DNA of 21,140 nucleotides from Eikenella sp963548155. Lineage in GTDB: Bacteria; Pseudomonadota; Gammaproteobacteria; Burkholderiales; Neisseriaceae. A program made the translations under genes and the position numbers. The stretch lies in contig CAUUTP010000030.1 of the NCBI GenBank assembly GCA_963548155.1, forward strand, positions 1-21,140, written 5' to 3'. Shown here piece by piece: positions 1 to 6,640 of the stretch. The notes beneath the pieces were generated by a model that was not told the DNA's origin, did no database searches, and saw only the letters and a program-made list of their open reading frames with translations. Each line of letters opens with the position of its first letter. The stretch's first letter is position 1.

Positions 1-772
1 TTTTGTGGCTGCCTTCTTTGTTGGCACTGCCTTTGCCGATTAAGGTTTTGCAGCAGATGAGGGACGGTTTGCTGGTTTCGGCACGGGCGGCTTCAATGGC
101 CGTCTGAATGGCGGCGGTGTCGTGGCCGTTTACGTTGGGAACAACATGCCAGCCGTAGCTTTCAAAGCGTTGCGGGATGTTTTCGGTAAACCAGCCATCC
201 ACTTTGCCGTCGATGGAAATATTGTTGTCATCATACAAAACAATCAGTTTGCCCAAGCCCAAAGTGCCAGCTAGTGAGCAGGCTTCGTGGGATACGCCTT
301 CCATCAGGCAGCCGTCGCCCATGAAGACGTAGGTGTAGTGATCGACGATGTTCAAACCGTCTTTATTGAACTCGGCGGCAAGGATTTTTTCCGCCAATGC
401 CATGCCCACTGCGTTGGCAATGCCTTGACCCAACGGGCCTGTCGTGGTTTCCACACCGTCGGTGTAGCCGTATTCGGGGTGGCCGGGGGTTTTGCTGTGC
501 AGTTGGCGGAAGTTTTTCAGATCTTCAATGCTCAGGTTGTAGCCGGTCAGGTGCAGCAGGCTGTACAACAGCATGGACGCGTGGCCGTTGGAGAGGATGA
601 AGCGGTCGCGGTTGTAGAATTTGGGGTTGGCGGGGTTGTGGCGCAGGAATTTCGTCCACAATACTTCCGCCATTTCCGCCATACCCATGGGCGCGCCGGG
701 GTGACCGGAGTTGGCTTTTTGGATGGCGTCGGCGGAGAGGAAGCGGATGGCGTTGGCAAGTTGGGAGGGCAT
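1..772 (-). CDS. tkt: Transketolase, N-terminal part (runs off the left edge)
   Basis: Thiamine-diphosphate enzyme of the non-oxidative pentose phosphate pathway, cytoplasmic; it moves two-carbon units between ketose and aldose phosphates. About 257 codons are visible of a family that is usually about 660 residues, so the C-terminal pyrimidine-binding and third domains lie outside. Visible motifs: SGHPGAPMG near residue 22, TTTGPLGQG near 115, the cofactor-binding GDG at about 152-154 followed by the NN pair near 180, and the segment ANKEGSHK at the edge. The frame is open throughout. The ATG at 772 is preceded by AGGAAAC at a good distance. A single Eikenella-type uptake sequence lies just upstream (806-817). 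The family call is firm; the symbol follows the usual name. Confidence 0.95.
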   Translation of the reverse strand, partial: MPSQLANAIRFLSADAIQKANSGHPGAPMGMAEMAEVLWTKFLRHNPANPKFYNRDRFILSNGHASMLLYSLLHLTGYNLSIEDLKNFRQLHSKTPGHPEYGYTDGVETTTGPLGQGIANAVGMALAEKILAAEFNKDGLNIVDHYTYVFMGDGCLMEGVSHEACSLAGTLGLGKLIVLYDDNNISIDGKVDGWFTENIPQRFESYGWHVVPNVNGHDTAAIQTAIEAARAETSKPSLICCKTLIGKGSANKEGSHK

Positions 773-805
773 GGTGTTTCCTAATGGTTTGGTTAAAGGG
801 TAATG

Positions 806-817
806 AGGCTACCTGAA
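806..817 (+). repeat. Eikenella-type DNA uptake sequence, single copy
   Basis: Exact AGGCTACCTGAA in the gap between the unknown gene ending at 830 and the transketolase start at 772. It has no inverted partner nearby, so it is not a hairpin here. Confidence 0.9.
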
Positions 818-829
818 AAAGACAGTAGG

Positions 830-1231
830 TTATTCGCCGCTTAACAGGGCGTAATTTTCGTAAACGGATTCGACAAGCGGGGTAAAGTCATCGGTGGAGA
901 AATAGGCATGGCCGATGCCGATTAACCGGCTTAAAGGGTCGTCCGTATCGACGGGTTCGGCATCTTCACCGGTAACAAAACCCTGCTGCGCGCGCGCTAT
1001 CATGCCTTGCACGTATTTCGCGCCCGCGCCGAGGCCGGTGAGTTTGCCGGCCACATAGGCATCAATGTTGTCGGTATCCATCAGGCACACCAGCCGACCG
1101 AAGCCGAAGCAGTAGCCGTAGAAGGTGAAGCCCGCCACTTGAAACAGCAGTTCGTCGTTTATATCCCAGCGCGGATCGTTTGTGATGGCGGAGAAAAGGC
1201 AGTTTGCTTTGTTGTGGAAGGCTGGTTGCAT
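830..1231 (-). CDS. Unknown protein, 133 residues
   Basis: I do not recognise this family. It is a soluble, acidic protein without signal peptide. A short glycine/aromatic stretch (FTFYGYCFGFGRLVCL, residues about 35-50) is its only hydrophobic part, and the C-terminal half is rich in Asp and Glu (GEDAEPVDTDD). It lies between tmk and tkt on the same strand, 89 bp behind tmk. There is no clear Shine-Dalgarno before the ATG at 1231, so the start is uncertain. Support for being real: good length, same direction as its neighbours, and it fills the space between two certain genes without overlap. Function unknown. Confidence 0.6.
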   Translation of the reverse strand: MQPAFHNKANCLFSAITNDPRWDINDELLFQVAGFTFYGYCFGFGRLVCLMDTDNIDAYVAGKLTGLGAGAKYVQGMIARAQQGFVTGEDAEPVDTDDPLSRLIGIGHAYFSTDDFTPLVESVYENYALLSGE

Positions 1232-1320
1232 GGTGTGTTTTTAGGAGTGTCGGTTTGTTTGTGAACGAATGCCGCAAAACGGCGCAAATTATCGCACTTT
1301 TGGCCGTGTCGTTCAAAACA

Positions 1321-1938
1321 TCAGGCGAACAGTTTTTCCAGTGCGGCTTCAATATCGCGACGCACCACGGTTTTGCCGCGGTTGCTGTTGATTACCGTGT
1401 AGCGTTCGGGCGCTGCGGCGGCGCGTTCGAGGTAGCTTTGGCGCACGCGGGTGAAGAAATCGGCTTCCTCCTGCTCGAAGCGGTCTTTGTTGCGGCCGCG
1501 TTCGATGCGCGCCAGGGAAACTTCCAACGGCACGTCGAGCAAGATGGTGAGGCTGGGGCGCAGGTTGCCTTGCACCCATTGTTCGAGCTGGGCAATATCG
1601 GCCTCAGGCAAGCCGCGGCCGCCGCCCTGGTAGGCGAAGGTGGCATCGGTGAAACGGTCGGACACCACGGATACGCCGTCCTCCAGTGCGGGCAGGATAA
1701 CGCTGTCGATATGCTGGGCGCGGGCGGCAAACATGAGCAAGGTTTCGGCACGCAGCCCGGCTTGGGTTTTCGGGTTGAGCAGCAGGCGGCGCAAGGCTTC
1801 GCCCAAGGGCGTACCGCCTGGCTCGCGGGTGAACAAGACGGGGCGCCCTTGTGCGGCAAACCATTCTCGGATCACGGCCAGCTGGGTGGTTTTGCCGGCG
1901 CCGTCGATGCCGTCGAGGGTGATGAAATGGGCAGTCAT
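1321..1938 (-). CDS. tmk: Thymidylate kinase
   Basis: Phosphorylates dTMP to dTDP with ATP, an essential cytoplasmic step of dTTP synthesis. The 205 residues are full length for the family. Motifs in order: P-loop GIDGAGKTT at 10-18, REPGGT at 38-43, DRF at 94-96 (dTMP-binding DR(Y/F/H)), YQGGGRG at 103-109, and a basic LID segment around 147-155 (RGRNKDRFE). Start ATG at 1938 is preceded by GGAG with 7 nt spacing. In many proteobacteria tmk sits directly behind mltG. Here mltG is upstream on the same strand but yciB and a small unknown gene lie between, and uptake-sequence hairpins separate the parts. Confidence 0.96.
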   Translation of the reverse strand: MTAHFITLDGIDGAGKTTQLAVIREWFAAQGRPVLFTREPGGTPLGEALRRLLLNPKTQAGLRAETLLMFAARAQHIDSVILPALEDGVSVVSDRFTDATFAYQGGGRGLPEADIAQLEQWVQGNLRPSLTILLDVPLEVSLARIERGRNKDRFEQEEADFFTRVRQSYLERAAAAPERYTVINSNRGKTVVRRDIEAALEKLFA

Positions 1939-2024
1939 TTTTAACTCCGTTGAGGCTTATATTTCAGCTTTGCAGAAACCCAGACTTGCTTTGCAAAACA
2001 TTGTTTGCTGCGTTGAATTTGCGT

Positions 2025-2060
2025 TTCAGGTAGCCTTTTTTCAGTTTGAGGCTACCTAAA
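2025..2060. terminator. Uptake-sequence inverted repeat behind the 2075-2386 gene
   Basis: An exact TTCAGGTAGCCT (2025-2036) faces a one-mismatch copy AGGCTACCTAAA (2049-2060). The pair can form a stem of about 12 bp just after the stop codon of the minus-strand gene ending at 2075 and before tmk. Such paired uptake sequences commonly serve as terminators in Neisseriaceae. No strong T-run is seen, so termination may be partial. Confidence 0.6.
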
Positions 2061-2074
2061 AAGGTGTTGGTGGC

Positions 2075-2386
2075 TTAGTCGAGAAAATCATCTTTTTCCC
2101 AATAGTGCAGAACGGCGCGGATGGGATCTGCTTCTGAGGCGTTAGGATGTTTGCTGGTATAGTTTTCGATGATGTCGGAGAAGGTAGGTGCTTCGAGCCA
2201 AGAGTTGTAGTCGGAATTGTCTTCAATGAATAACTCGTCTTCTTCGGTATCGGGCAGGAGGAAAGTGCAGCTTTGTAGTCCGGCCGGGGTGTCGGTGTCG
2301 GAATTGCCGGTTATGTAAAGGAAGCCGTAGTCGGGCAGGCTGCCGACGGCGGCGATGAGTGTTTGGATGCCTTTGAAGGTTTGCAT
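2075..2386 (-). CDS. Unknown small acidic protein, 103 residues
   Basis: Family not recognised with certainty. The protein is strongly acidic (for example DTEEDELFIEDNSD near residues 46-59) with a regular N-terminal part (FKGIQTLIAAVGSLPDYGFLYI) and a C-terminal Trp-containing helix ending in Asp. The size and acidity resemble small proteins often seen as immunity proteins or orphan cytoplasmic proteins in Neisseriaceae, but no toxin gene lies next to it. The ATG at 2386 has an AGGAG Shine-Dalgarno with 8 nt spacing, which strongly supports translation. It is flanked on both sides by uptake-sequence hairpins, as if it were its own small transcription unit or cassette. Confidence 0.7.
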   Translation of the reverse strand: MQTFKGIQTLIAAVGSLPDYGFLYITGNSDTDTPAGLQSCTFLLPDTEEDELFIEDNSDYNSWLEAPTFSDIIENYTSKHPNASEADPIRAVLHYWEKDDFLD

Positions 2387-2415
2387 GATAAAGCTCCTGT
2401 GGCGGCTGGCGGATG

Positions 2416-2455
2416 GGGCTACCTGAAAAATGTATGGATGGATTTCAGGTAGCCT
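2416..2455. terminator. Uptake-sequence inverted repeat behind yciB
   Basis: GGGCTACCTGAA (2416-2427, one mismatch at base 1) faces an exact TTCAGGTAGCCT (2444-2455), six bases beyond the yciB stop on the minus strand. It is likely the end of the mltG-yciB unit. Confidence 0.65.
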
Positions 2456-2461
2456 ACAGTT

Positions 2462-3064
2462 TCAGTGCTGCTGTTGGCTTGGCTGTTCGCTCGCTTCGTT
2501 TACAGGGGTGGTGGCGCTTTCGATATTAAGGTGTTTGCGCAATACGAAGGCTTGGGCGGCGAGGAAGATGCCCATCAGGATGAGCTGGCCGTAGCTTTTG
2601 AAGTGGATAAACAGGTTTTTGGCCTGCTCGGAGGCGTCGTAGTGGTAGAGGCCAAACCAGTAGTGCAGGGCGGCGAGCAGGAGGAAGAAGGCGGCCCAGG
2701 CGTAGGTGAGGCGCTGCCAGCCTTGCTGGCTGAATCGGAATACGTCTTTGGCTACGGGCTGCATCAGGGGCTTGCCGATGAGGGCGCTTATGGCTAGGGC
2801 TAAGGCGAAGCTGAGGTTGATGATGGGGGTTTTCCAGCGCAGGTAGAGGTCGTCGCGCAGGAGGATGGTGGCGCCGCAGAAGAGGATGGTGAGCACGAGC
2901 ACCACCCATTGCTGTTTGGTGAGCCGCCATTTTTGCCGCACGAGGTGGATACCGTACACAACCAGGGTGGCAGCCAATACGGCAGCAGCGCCGGCCAAGA
3001 GGCCGAATTTTTTGGAGGCGATGAAAAAGGCGATGAGGGGGAGGAGGTCGAGCAGGGCGGTCAT
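2462..3064 (-). CDS. yciB: Inner membrane septation protein YciB (IspZ)
   Basis: Small inner-membrane protein of the YciB/IspZ family, involved in cell envelope and septum processes. The 200 residues match the usual 180-200. I see about five to six hydrophobic segments, starting with LLDLLPLIAFFIASKKFGLL at 4-23, a motif typical of the family start. The segment WKTPIINLSFALALAISALIG (77-97) and the KSYGQLILMGIFLAAQAF segment are also in line with it. The C-terminal tail is Gln/Glu/Ser-rich and likely cytoplasmic. Its ATG is one base beyond the mltG stop codon (3066-3068), so the two are probably translationally coupled. Shine-Dalgarno is weak (AAAAGACC), consistent with coupling. Confidence 0.9.
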   Translation of the reverse strand: MTALLDLLPLIAFFIASKKFGLLAGAAAVLAATLVVYGIHLVRQKWRLTKQQWVVLVLTILFCGATILLRDDLYLRWKTPIINLSFALALAISALIGKPLMQPVAKDVFRFSQQGWQRLTYAWAAFFLLLAALHYWFGLYHYDASEQAKNLFIHFKSYGQLILMGIFLAAQAFVLRKHLNIESATTPVNEASEQPSQQQH

Positions 3065-3065
3065 G

Positions 3066-4061
3066 TTACGGTCTTTTCAAAATATAGCGGCGGACGTTGG
3101 CGTTGTGTTCGTCTAATGTGCGGCTGAATTCGCTTTTGCCGGTGTTGTCCATGCGGGAGACGAAATAGAGGTAGTCGGCACCGCTGGGATGAGCGGCGGC
3201 CTGGAGGGCGGCTTCGCCGGGCAGGGCGATGGGGGTGGGGGGCAGGCCGTCGCGGGTGTAGGTATTGTAGGGGGTGTCGCGCTGGAGGTCGGCACGGCGG
3301 ATGCGGCCGTTGTAGGCGCTGCCCATGCCGTAAATCACGGTGGGGTCGGTTTGCAGGCGCATGCCTTGGTTGAGGCGGTTGACGAATACGGCGGCCACGT
3401 TGGCGCGGTCTTCTTCGTGCGCGGTTTCTTTTTCGATGATGCTGGCCATGGTGAGCAGCTCGTAGGGGTTTTGATACGGCAAATTGCCGGCACGGTCGCT
3501 CCAGGCGGATTGCAGCTGGCTTTGCATGCGGCGGTAGGCAAGGCGGTAGATTTGCAAATCGCTGCTGTCGTAGTCGATTTCGTAGCTGTCGGGGAAGAAG
3601 CGGCCTTCGGGATGCTGGATATCGGCATCGGAGGCGATGGCAGCGAGGAGTTGGCGGTCGCTCCAAGATGCAGTGTCGTGGCGGATGTCGGCGGTTTGGT
3701 TGATGAGGCGGCGCATTTGGGCAAAACGCATGCCTTCGATAATGCGCACGGTGATGGTGTCGGGGCGGCCGTTTTTCAGGTGGCGCAGGATTTGCCAGGA
3801 GGAGGCGCGGGGTTGGAGGCGGTAGTGGCCGGGCAGGAGCTGTTTGTGGGTGCCGGTGAGGTAGGCGGCGGCCACGAACACCCAGCGGCTGTAGATGGCG
3901 TCGTTGGCAGCCAGCGTGCGGCTCACGCTGCCGATGCCGCTGCCGCGCTCCACGCGCAGGCGTTGGCTGTGGGTGTCTTTGGGGGCGAAGAGGAGGCCGG
4001 CAAATAGGGCGGCAGCCAGCAGGATAATGGCAAGCAGGGAATAGAGGGTTTTTTTCAGCAT
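3066..4061 (-). CDS. mltG: Endolytic murein transglycosylase MltG (YceG family)
   Basis: Cleaves nascent peptidoglycan glycan strands in the periplasm and is thought to set glycan length. The protein has 331 residues with an N-terminal membrane anchor (about 5-26) and then the YceG domain. The catalytic Glu is E210 in ASIIEKET (206-213). Other conserved parts: IIEGMRFAQM (108-116), GRFFPDSYEI near 153-162, MRLQTDPTVIYG (234-245), YNTY (265-268) and GLPPTPIALPG (272-282). No clear Shine-Dalgarno precedes the ATG at 4061; a promoter-like pair sits 30-60 bp upstream. It overlaps nothing and is followed directly by yciB. In many proteobacteria the partner is tmk, which is here two genes further on. 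Confidence 0.96.
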   Translation of the reverse strand: MLKKTLYSLLAIILLAAALFAGLLFAPKDTHSQRLRVERGSGIGSVSRTLAANDAIYSRWVFVAAAYLTGTHKQLLPGHYRLQPRASSWQILRHLKNGRPDTITVRIIEGMRFAQMRRLINQTADIRHDTASWSDRQLLAAIASDADIQHPEGRFFPDSYEIDYDSSDLQIYRLAYRRMQSQLQSAWSDRAGNLPYQNPYELLTMASIIEKETAHEEDRANVAAVFVNRLNQGMRLQTDPTVIYGMGSAYNGRIRRADLQRDTPYNTYTRDGLPPTPIALPGEAALQAAAHPSGADYLYFVSRMDNTGKSEFSRTLDEHNANVRRYILKRP

Positions 4062-4090
4062 GGGTTCGGTGTGGCCGATTAAAGGGCGGC

Positions 4091-4119
4091 AGTATAGCCC
4101 AGGGCGGGGCGGATGCGAA
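4091..4119 (-). promoter_or_regulatory. Candidate sigma-70 promoter for mltG-yciB
   Basis: Reading the minus strand: -35 TTCGCA (4119-4114, four of six matches) and -10 TATACT (4096-4091, five of six) with 17 bp spacing, about 30 bp before the mltG start. Seen by eye only; the GC-rich spacer makes the -35 uncertain. Confidence 0.45.
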
Positions 4120-4149
4120 GCGGGTGTGGTTTATTTGGAGGACTGGTAA

Positions 4150-4188
4150 AGGCTACCTGAAACTGCTTTTTTGTTTTTCAGGTAGCCT
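4150..4188. terminator. Uptake-sequence hairpin terminator behind lplT
   Basis: Exact AGGCTACCTGAA (4150-4161) and TTCAGGTAGCCT (4177-4188) form an AT-flanked stem of about 15 bp, 24 bases beyond the lplT stop codon. Runs of A and T on both sides let it act in either direction. Confidence 0.8.
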
Positions 4189-4211
4189 TTTTGCAGTTTG
4201 CAGGCCGAAGC

Positions 4212-5522
4212 TTATTCTTCCTCTTTGCCAAACCAGCGTTGCCAGCCTTCGCGGATTGGCGGGGCGATTTTCAGCAGGTATACCAACACCACGATATTGC
4301 CTGCTGCCACGATAAGGTAAAGCAGGTTGATGCTGTCGAACAGCCATAGAAGGATGGCGGAGAGCAGGGCGGCGGCCACCATGAAGAGGCCGTTGATGAT
4401 GTTGTTGGCGGCGATGGCATGGGCGCGGAATTCTTCGCTGCTGGCGGTTTGCAGCCAGGTGTAGAGCGGCACGGAGAAGAAACCGCCGCAGAAGCCGAGC
4501 AACACGATGCAGAGCATCACGGCATAGGCGTCGCCGCGCAACAGGAAGCTGCCGATGCCGCTGTATTCGTGGTAGTGCGTGCCGTGTACGAGGGAAACGA
4601 GTAGCAGGCCGAATATGGCCATGCCCACCGTGCCCACGGCCACCCAGCCGAGGTTGAGCCGGCGGTGGCTGAGTTTGGCGCACAGCACCGAACCGCTGCC
4701 GATGCCAATGGAAAACAGGGTAAGCATCAGGTTGAACACATTATCGTTGCCGCCCAAGTGCAGCTTGGTGAAGGTGGGCAGCTGGGTGGTGTACACCGCG
4801 CCGATAAACCAAAACCAGGAAATGCCGATGATGGCGGCGTAGATTTCGCGGTTGGCAAAGGCCTGTTTCAGAATGGTTTTGGAGTTGCGCACAATGTGCC
4901 AGTCGATTTTTGCTTCGGGGGTTTTCGGCGCCACGCGCGGCATAAACAGGCTGGAGGCGAGGCCGCCGGCAGCAATGATGAGCAGGAAAACGGATACCGT
5001 GGTGCCGCCGATGCCGGCCAGAATGGTGCCCAAAATCTGGCCGAACAGGATGGCGAGAAACGTGCCGCCTTCCACCAGGCTGTTGCCCACAATCAGCTCG
5101 TGTTCGTCCAAATAATCGGGCAACACGGCGTATTTCAGCGGGCCGAACAGGGTGGAATGCAAGCCCATCAGGAAGATGCAGAGCAGCAGCAACAGCAATG
5201 ATTGCTTGAGAAAGCCCACCGTGGCCAGCAGCATAATCAGCACTTCGGCCACTTTCACCGCCACTGCCATGCGGCTGCGGTCGAATTTGTTGCACAGCTG
5301 GCCGGAGAGGGCGGAAAACAGGAAAAAGGGCAGCACAAACAGAAGTGCGCTCACGTTAATCATCTGCGCCGGCTCAATGACGCCGTTTTTGCCCAAACCA
5401 TAAAAGCTGATCATGGTGGCCAGCGCGATTTTGAATAAGTTATCGTTGAGCGCACCGAGGAATTGGGTGCCGAACAGCGGGGCAAAGCGGCGCGATACGG
5501 CAAATTTGAAGCCTGGATTCAT
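4212..5522 (-). CDS. lplT: LplT-like lysophospholipid transporter (major facilitator family)
   Basis: Inner-membrane MFS protein of 436 residues. In LplT proteins the role is flipping lysophospholipids inward for re-acylation. The family start FAPLFGTQFLGALNDNLFKIAL (13-34), with the conserved LGALNDN(L/F)FK motif, is visible, as are SGQLCNKFDR (74-83, motif A position) and GPLKYAVLPDYL(DEHEL) near 126-142. About 11-12 hydrophobic segments span the protein. The usual partner Aas (acyltransferase/acyl-ACP synthetase) is not in this window, so the substrate is inferred from family only. Its ATG overlaps the ccoS stop in an ATGA (4 nt), and an AGGA inside ccoS serves as ribosome site. It closes the nudF-like, unknown, ccoS, lplT unit. 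Confidence 0.85.
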   Translation of the reverse strand: MNPGFKFAVSRRFAPLFGTQFLGALNDNLFKIALATMISFYGLGKNGVIEPAQMINVSALLFVLPFFLFSALSGQLCNKFDRSRMAVAVKVAEVLIMLLATVGFLKQSLLLLLLCIFLMGLHSTLFGPLKYAVLPDYLDEHELIVGNSLVEGGTFLAILFGQILGTILAGIGGTTVSVFLLIIAAGGLASSLFMPRVAPKTPEAKIDWHIVRNSKTILKQAFANREIYAAIIGISWFWFIGAVYTTQLPTFTKLHLGGNDNVFNLMLTLFSIGIGSGSVLCAKLSHRRLNLGWVAVGTVGMAIFGLLLVSLVHGTHYHEYSGIGSFLLRGDAYAVMLCIVLLGFCGGFFSVPLYTWLQTASSEEFRAHAIAANNIINGLFMVAAALLSAILLWLFDSINLLYLIVAAGNIVVLVYLLKIAPPIREGWQRWFGKEEE

Positions 5523-5698
5523 GGTTTGTCCTGCGGGGGTGGGGAGTCGGGATGCACGGAATCGTCGTCCATCAGAATGCGGTGGGCGGGGCCTTCCAAA
5601 TCGTCAAACTGGCCGTTGTGGCCGGACCACCAGAAGAAATAACCGATAACGAAGGCCAGCACGATGCTGATGGGAATCAGGATAAACACGCTGTCCAT
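5519..5698 (-). CDS. ccoS: Cytochrome cbb3 oxidase maturation protein CcoS
   Basis: Tiny inner-membrane assembly factor of cbb3-type cytochrome oxidase, required for cofactor insertion in the species studied. The 59 residues are family size. There is one membrane segment at the N terminus (MDSVFILIPISIVLAFVIGY) followed by FFWWSGHNGQFDDLEGPAHRIL, the conserved W(A)xxxGQFDDLE(G/T)P part of CcoS. I use the ATG at 5698 rather than the TTG one codon earlier, because it gives a TGATG junction with the upstream stop (TGA at 5700-5698). That junction, plus the ATGA overlap with lplT, implies translational coupling of three genes. ccoNOP and ccoI, the usual neighbours, are absent here. Confidence 0.9.
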   Translation of the reverse strand: MDSVFILIPISIVLAFVIGYFFWWSGHNGQFDDLEGPAHRILMDDDSVHPDSPPPQDKP

Positions 5699-6009
5699 CA
5701 AAGGTTTCCTTCCAAATCGGTGAGCAGCAGGGTGTGGCCGCCGAGGCGCAGGTATTGCTGGCGGACATCGGCCGCCAGACCGCCTTCCGCATCATACAGG
5801 GCGATACCGTCGCCATGCGGCTGCCAAACCAGCAGCTGGCCGGCCAGGGCTTCCAATGCGCGGGCGGATGCGGCATCTTCCGGCGGTAGCGCGGCGGCGT
5901 GCGCCTGGATCATGGCGCTGCCGGAGACGGGTTCGTCATCGTTGTCGGCGATGAGCACGAGGAAACCGAGCAGGGTGCCGTTGGGTGTGCTGAGGGTGAA
6001 TTGGCGCAT
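5698..6009 (-). CDS. Unknown protein, 103 residues, upstream of ccoS
   Basis: Not recognised. From the ATG at 6009 it reads MRQFTLSTPNGTLLGFLVLI and ends DLEGNL; it is soluble and acidic, with beta-rich alternation in the first 22 residues and an Ala-rich helix around 38-62. I chose this start because the longer in-frame upstream extension lies antisense-like inside the certain NUDIX gene and has the composition of a shadow. The start codon directly follows an Eikenella uptake sequence (6011-6022), so the message reads ACCTGAAAATG. The only purine-rich ribosome site is the AAAGG that overlaps the start of that repeat. The stop overlaps the ccoS ATG by one base (TGATG). Its place in a coupled unit with ccoS suggests it is truly expressed. 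Confidence 0.75.
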   Translation of the reverse strand: MRQFTLSTPNGTLLGFLVLIADNDDEPVSGSAMIQAHAAALPPEDAASARALEALAGQLLVWQPHGDGIALYDAEGGLAADVRQQYLRLGGHTLLLTDLEGNL

Positions 6010-6010
6010 T

Positions 6011-6039
6011 TTCAGGTAGCCTTTTGTTTCAGGTAGCCT
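6011..6039 (-). repeat. Two direct Eikenella-type uptake sequences
   Basis: Exact TTCAGGTAGCCT at 6011-6022 and again at 6028-6039, same orientation, only 5 bp apart, between the NUDIX gene and the 103-residue gene. Unlike most copies here they cannot pair with each other. Confidence 0.9.
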
Positions 6040-6049
6040 TAGTTGTGTG

Positions 6050-6586
6050 TTATTTGCTGTTGAGCAGCCAATATTGCAGGCCGACCAGGGTTTTGCCGTC
6101 TTGAATTTGGTTGGCGGCAATGGCTTCCTGCACGGCTTGGCGCGAGAGCAATACGGTTTCGATAAATTCGTCTTGGTCGGGCTTACGGGTGCTGGTGGGC
6201 GTGATGCCTTCGGCGAGGTAGAGATACATTTTCTCATCGCAGAAGCCGGGGGCAGTGTAGAAGGTATGCAGCAGGCGCACGGATTGGGCGCGGTAGGGGG
6301 TTTCTTCTTCCAGTTCGCGCGCGGCGCACACGGCTGGGTCTTCGCCGGCATCAAGCTTACCGGCAGGCAGCTCGAGCAGGGCTTGGCCGGTGGCGTAGCG
6401 CCATTGGCGCACCAGCACCACTTCGTCTGCTTCGGTAACGGCCAGCACGCAGGCGGCGCCGGGGTGGCGGATAACGATGCGGTAGCTTGGGTTGCCGTTG
6501 GGCAGGCGTACGGTGTCGCGGGCGATGGTAACGAATTTGCCGTCGAAAATCGGCTCGGAAGAAAGTTGGGTTTCGGTGAGGTTCAT
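6050..6586 (-). CDS. nudF: NUDIX hydrolase, ADP-ribose pyrophosphatase type
   Basis: Predicted to hydrolyse ADP-ribose or a similar nucleoside diphosphate sugar to AMP and sugar phosphate. The protein has 178 residues. The Nudix box runs from G76 to about Y98 (G x5 E82 x7 R90-E91-L92 x E94-E95), with the last glycine of the consensus replaced by proline (ETPY). Upstream, VVLVRQWRYATGQALLELPAG (57-76) is the typical ADP-ribose pyrophosphatase strand, and the C-terminal TAPGFCDEKMYLYLA matches the subfamily. The ATG at 6586 has no clear Shine-Dalgarno. It lies 12 bp beyond an uptake-sequence hairpin and heads the run toward ccoS and lplT. The exact substrate is inferred. Confidence 0.85.
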   Translation of the reverse strand: MNLTETQLSSEPIFDGKFVTIARDTVRLPNGNPSYRIVIRHPGAACVLAVTEADEVVLVRQWRYATGQALLELPAGKLDAGEDPAVCAARELEEETPYRAQSVRLLHTFYTAPGFCDEKMYLYLAEGITPTSTRKPDQDEFIETVLLSRQAVQEAIAANQIQDGKTLVGLQYWLLNSK

Positions 6587-6598
6587 TGCAGTATGGTG

Positions 6599-6625
6599 AG
6601 GCTACCTGAAATTTTCAGGTAGCCT
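6599..6625. terminator. Compact uptake-sequence hairpin terminator
   Basis: Exact AGGCTACCTGAA (6599-6610) and TTCAGGTAGCCT (6614-6625) with a 3 nt loop give a perfect 12 bp stem. It is 15 bases beyond the lipoprotein stop and 12 bp before the NUDIX start, so it ends the lipoprotein transcript or lies in the NUDIX leader. Confidence 0.8.
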
Positions 6626-6640
6626 TTCTATGGAAGCAGA

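Noticed and set aside
97..108. TGGCCGTCTGAA in the transketolase gene, 11 of 12 bases of a Neisseria uptake sequence
   Set aside because: One mismatch, and it encodes the ordinary Gln-Thr-Ala-Ile stretch; chance is enough. It would gain weight only if more Neisseria motifs lay in tkt.
3189..4007. Plus-strand open frame antisense to mltG, Gly/Val/Ala-rich
   Set aside because: Shadow of the certain MltG gene; composition typical of antisense reading in GC-rich DNA.
5698..6354. A 218-residue version of the gene upstream of ccoS
   Set aside because: Its first 115 residues overlap the NUDIX gene in another frame and look like a Pro/Lys/Ser-rich shadow; the ATG at 6009 gives a compact protein.
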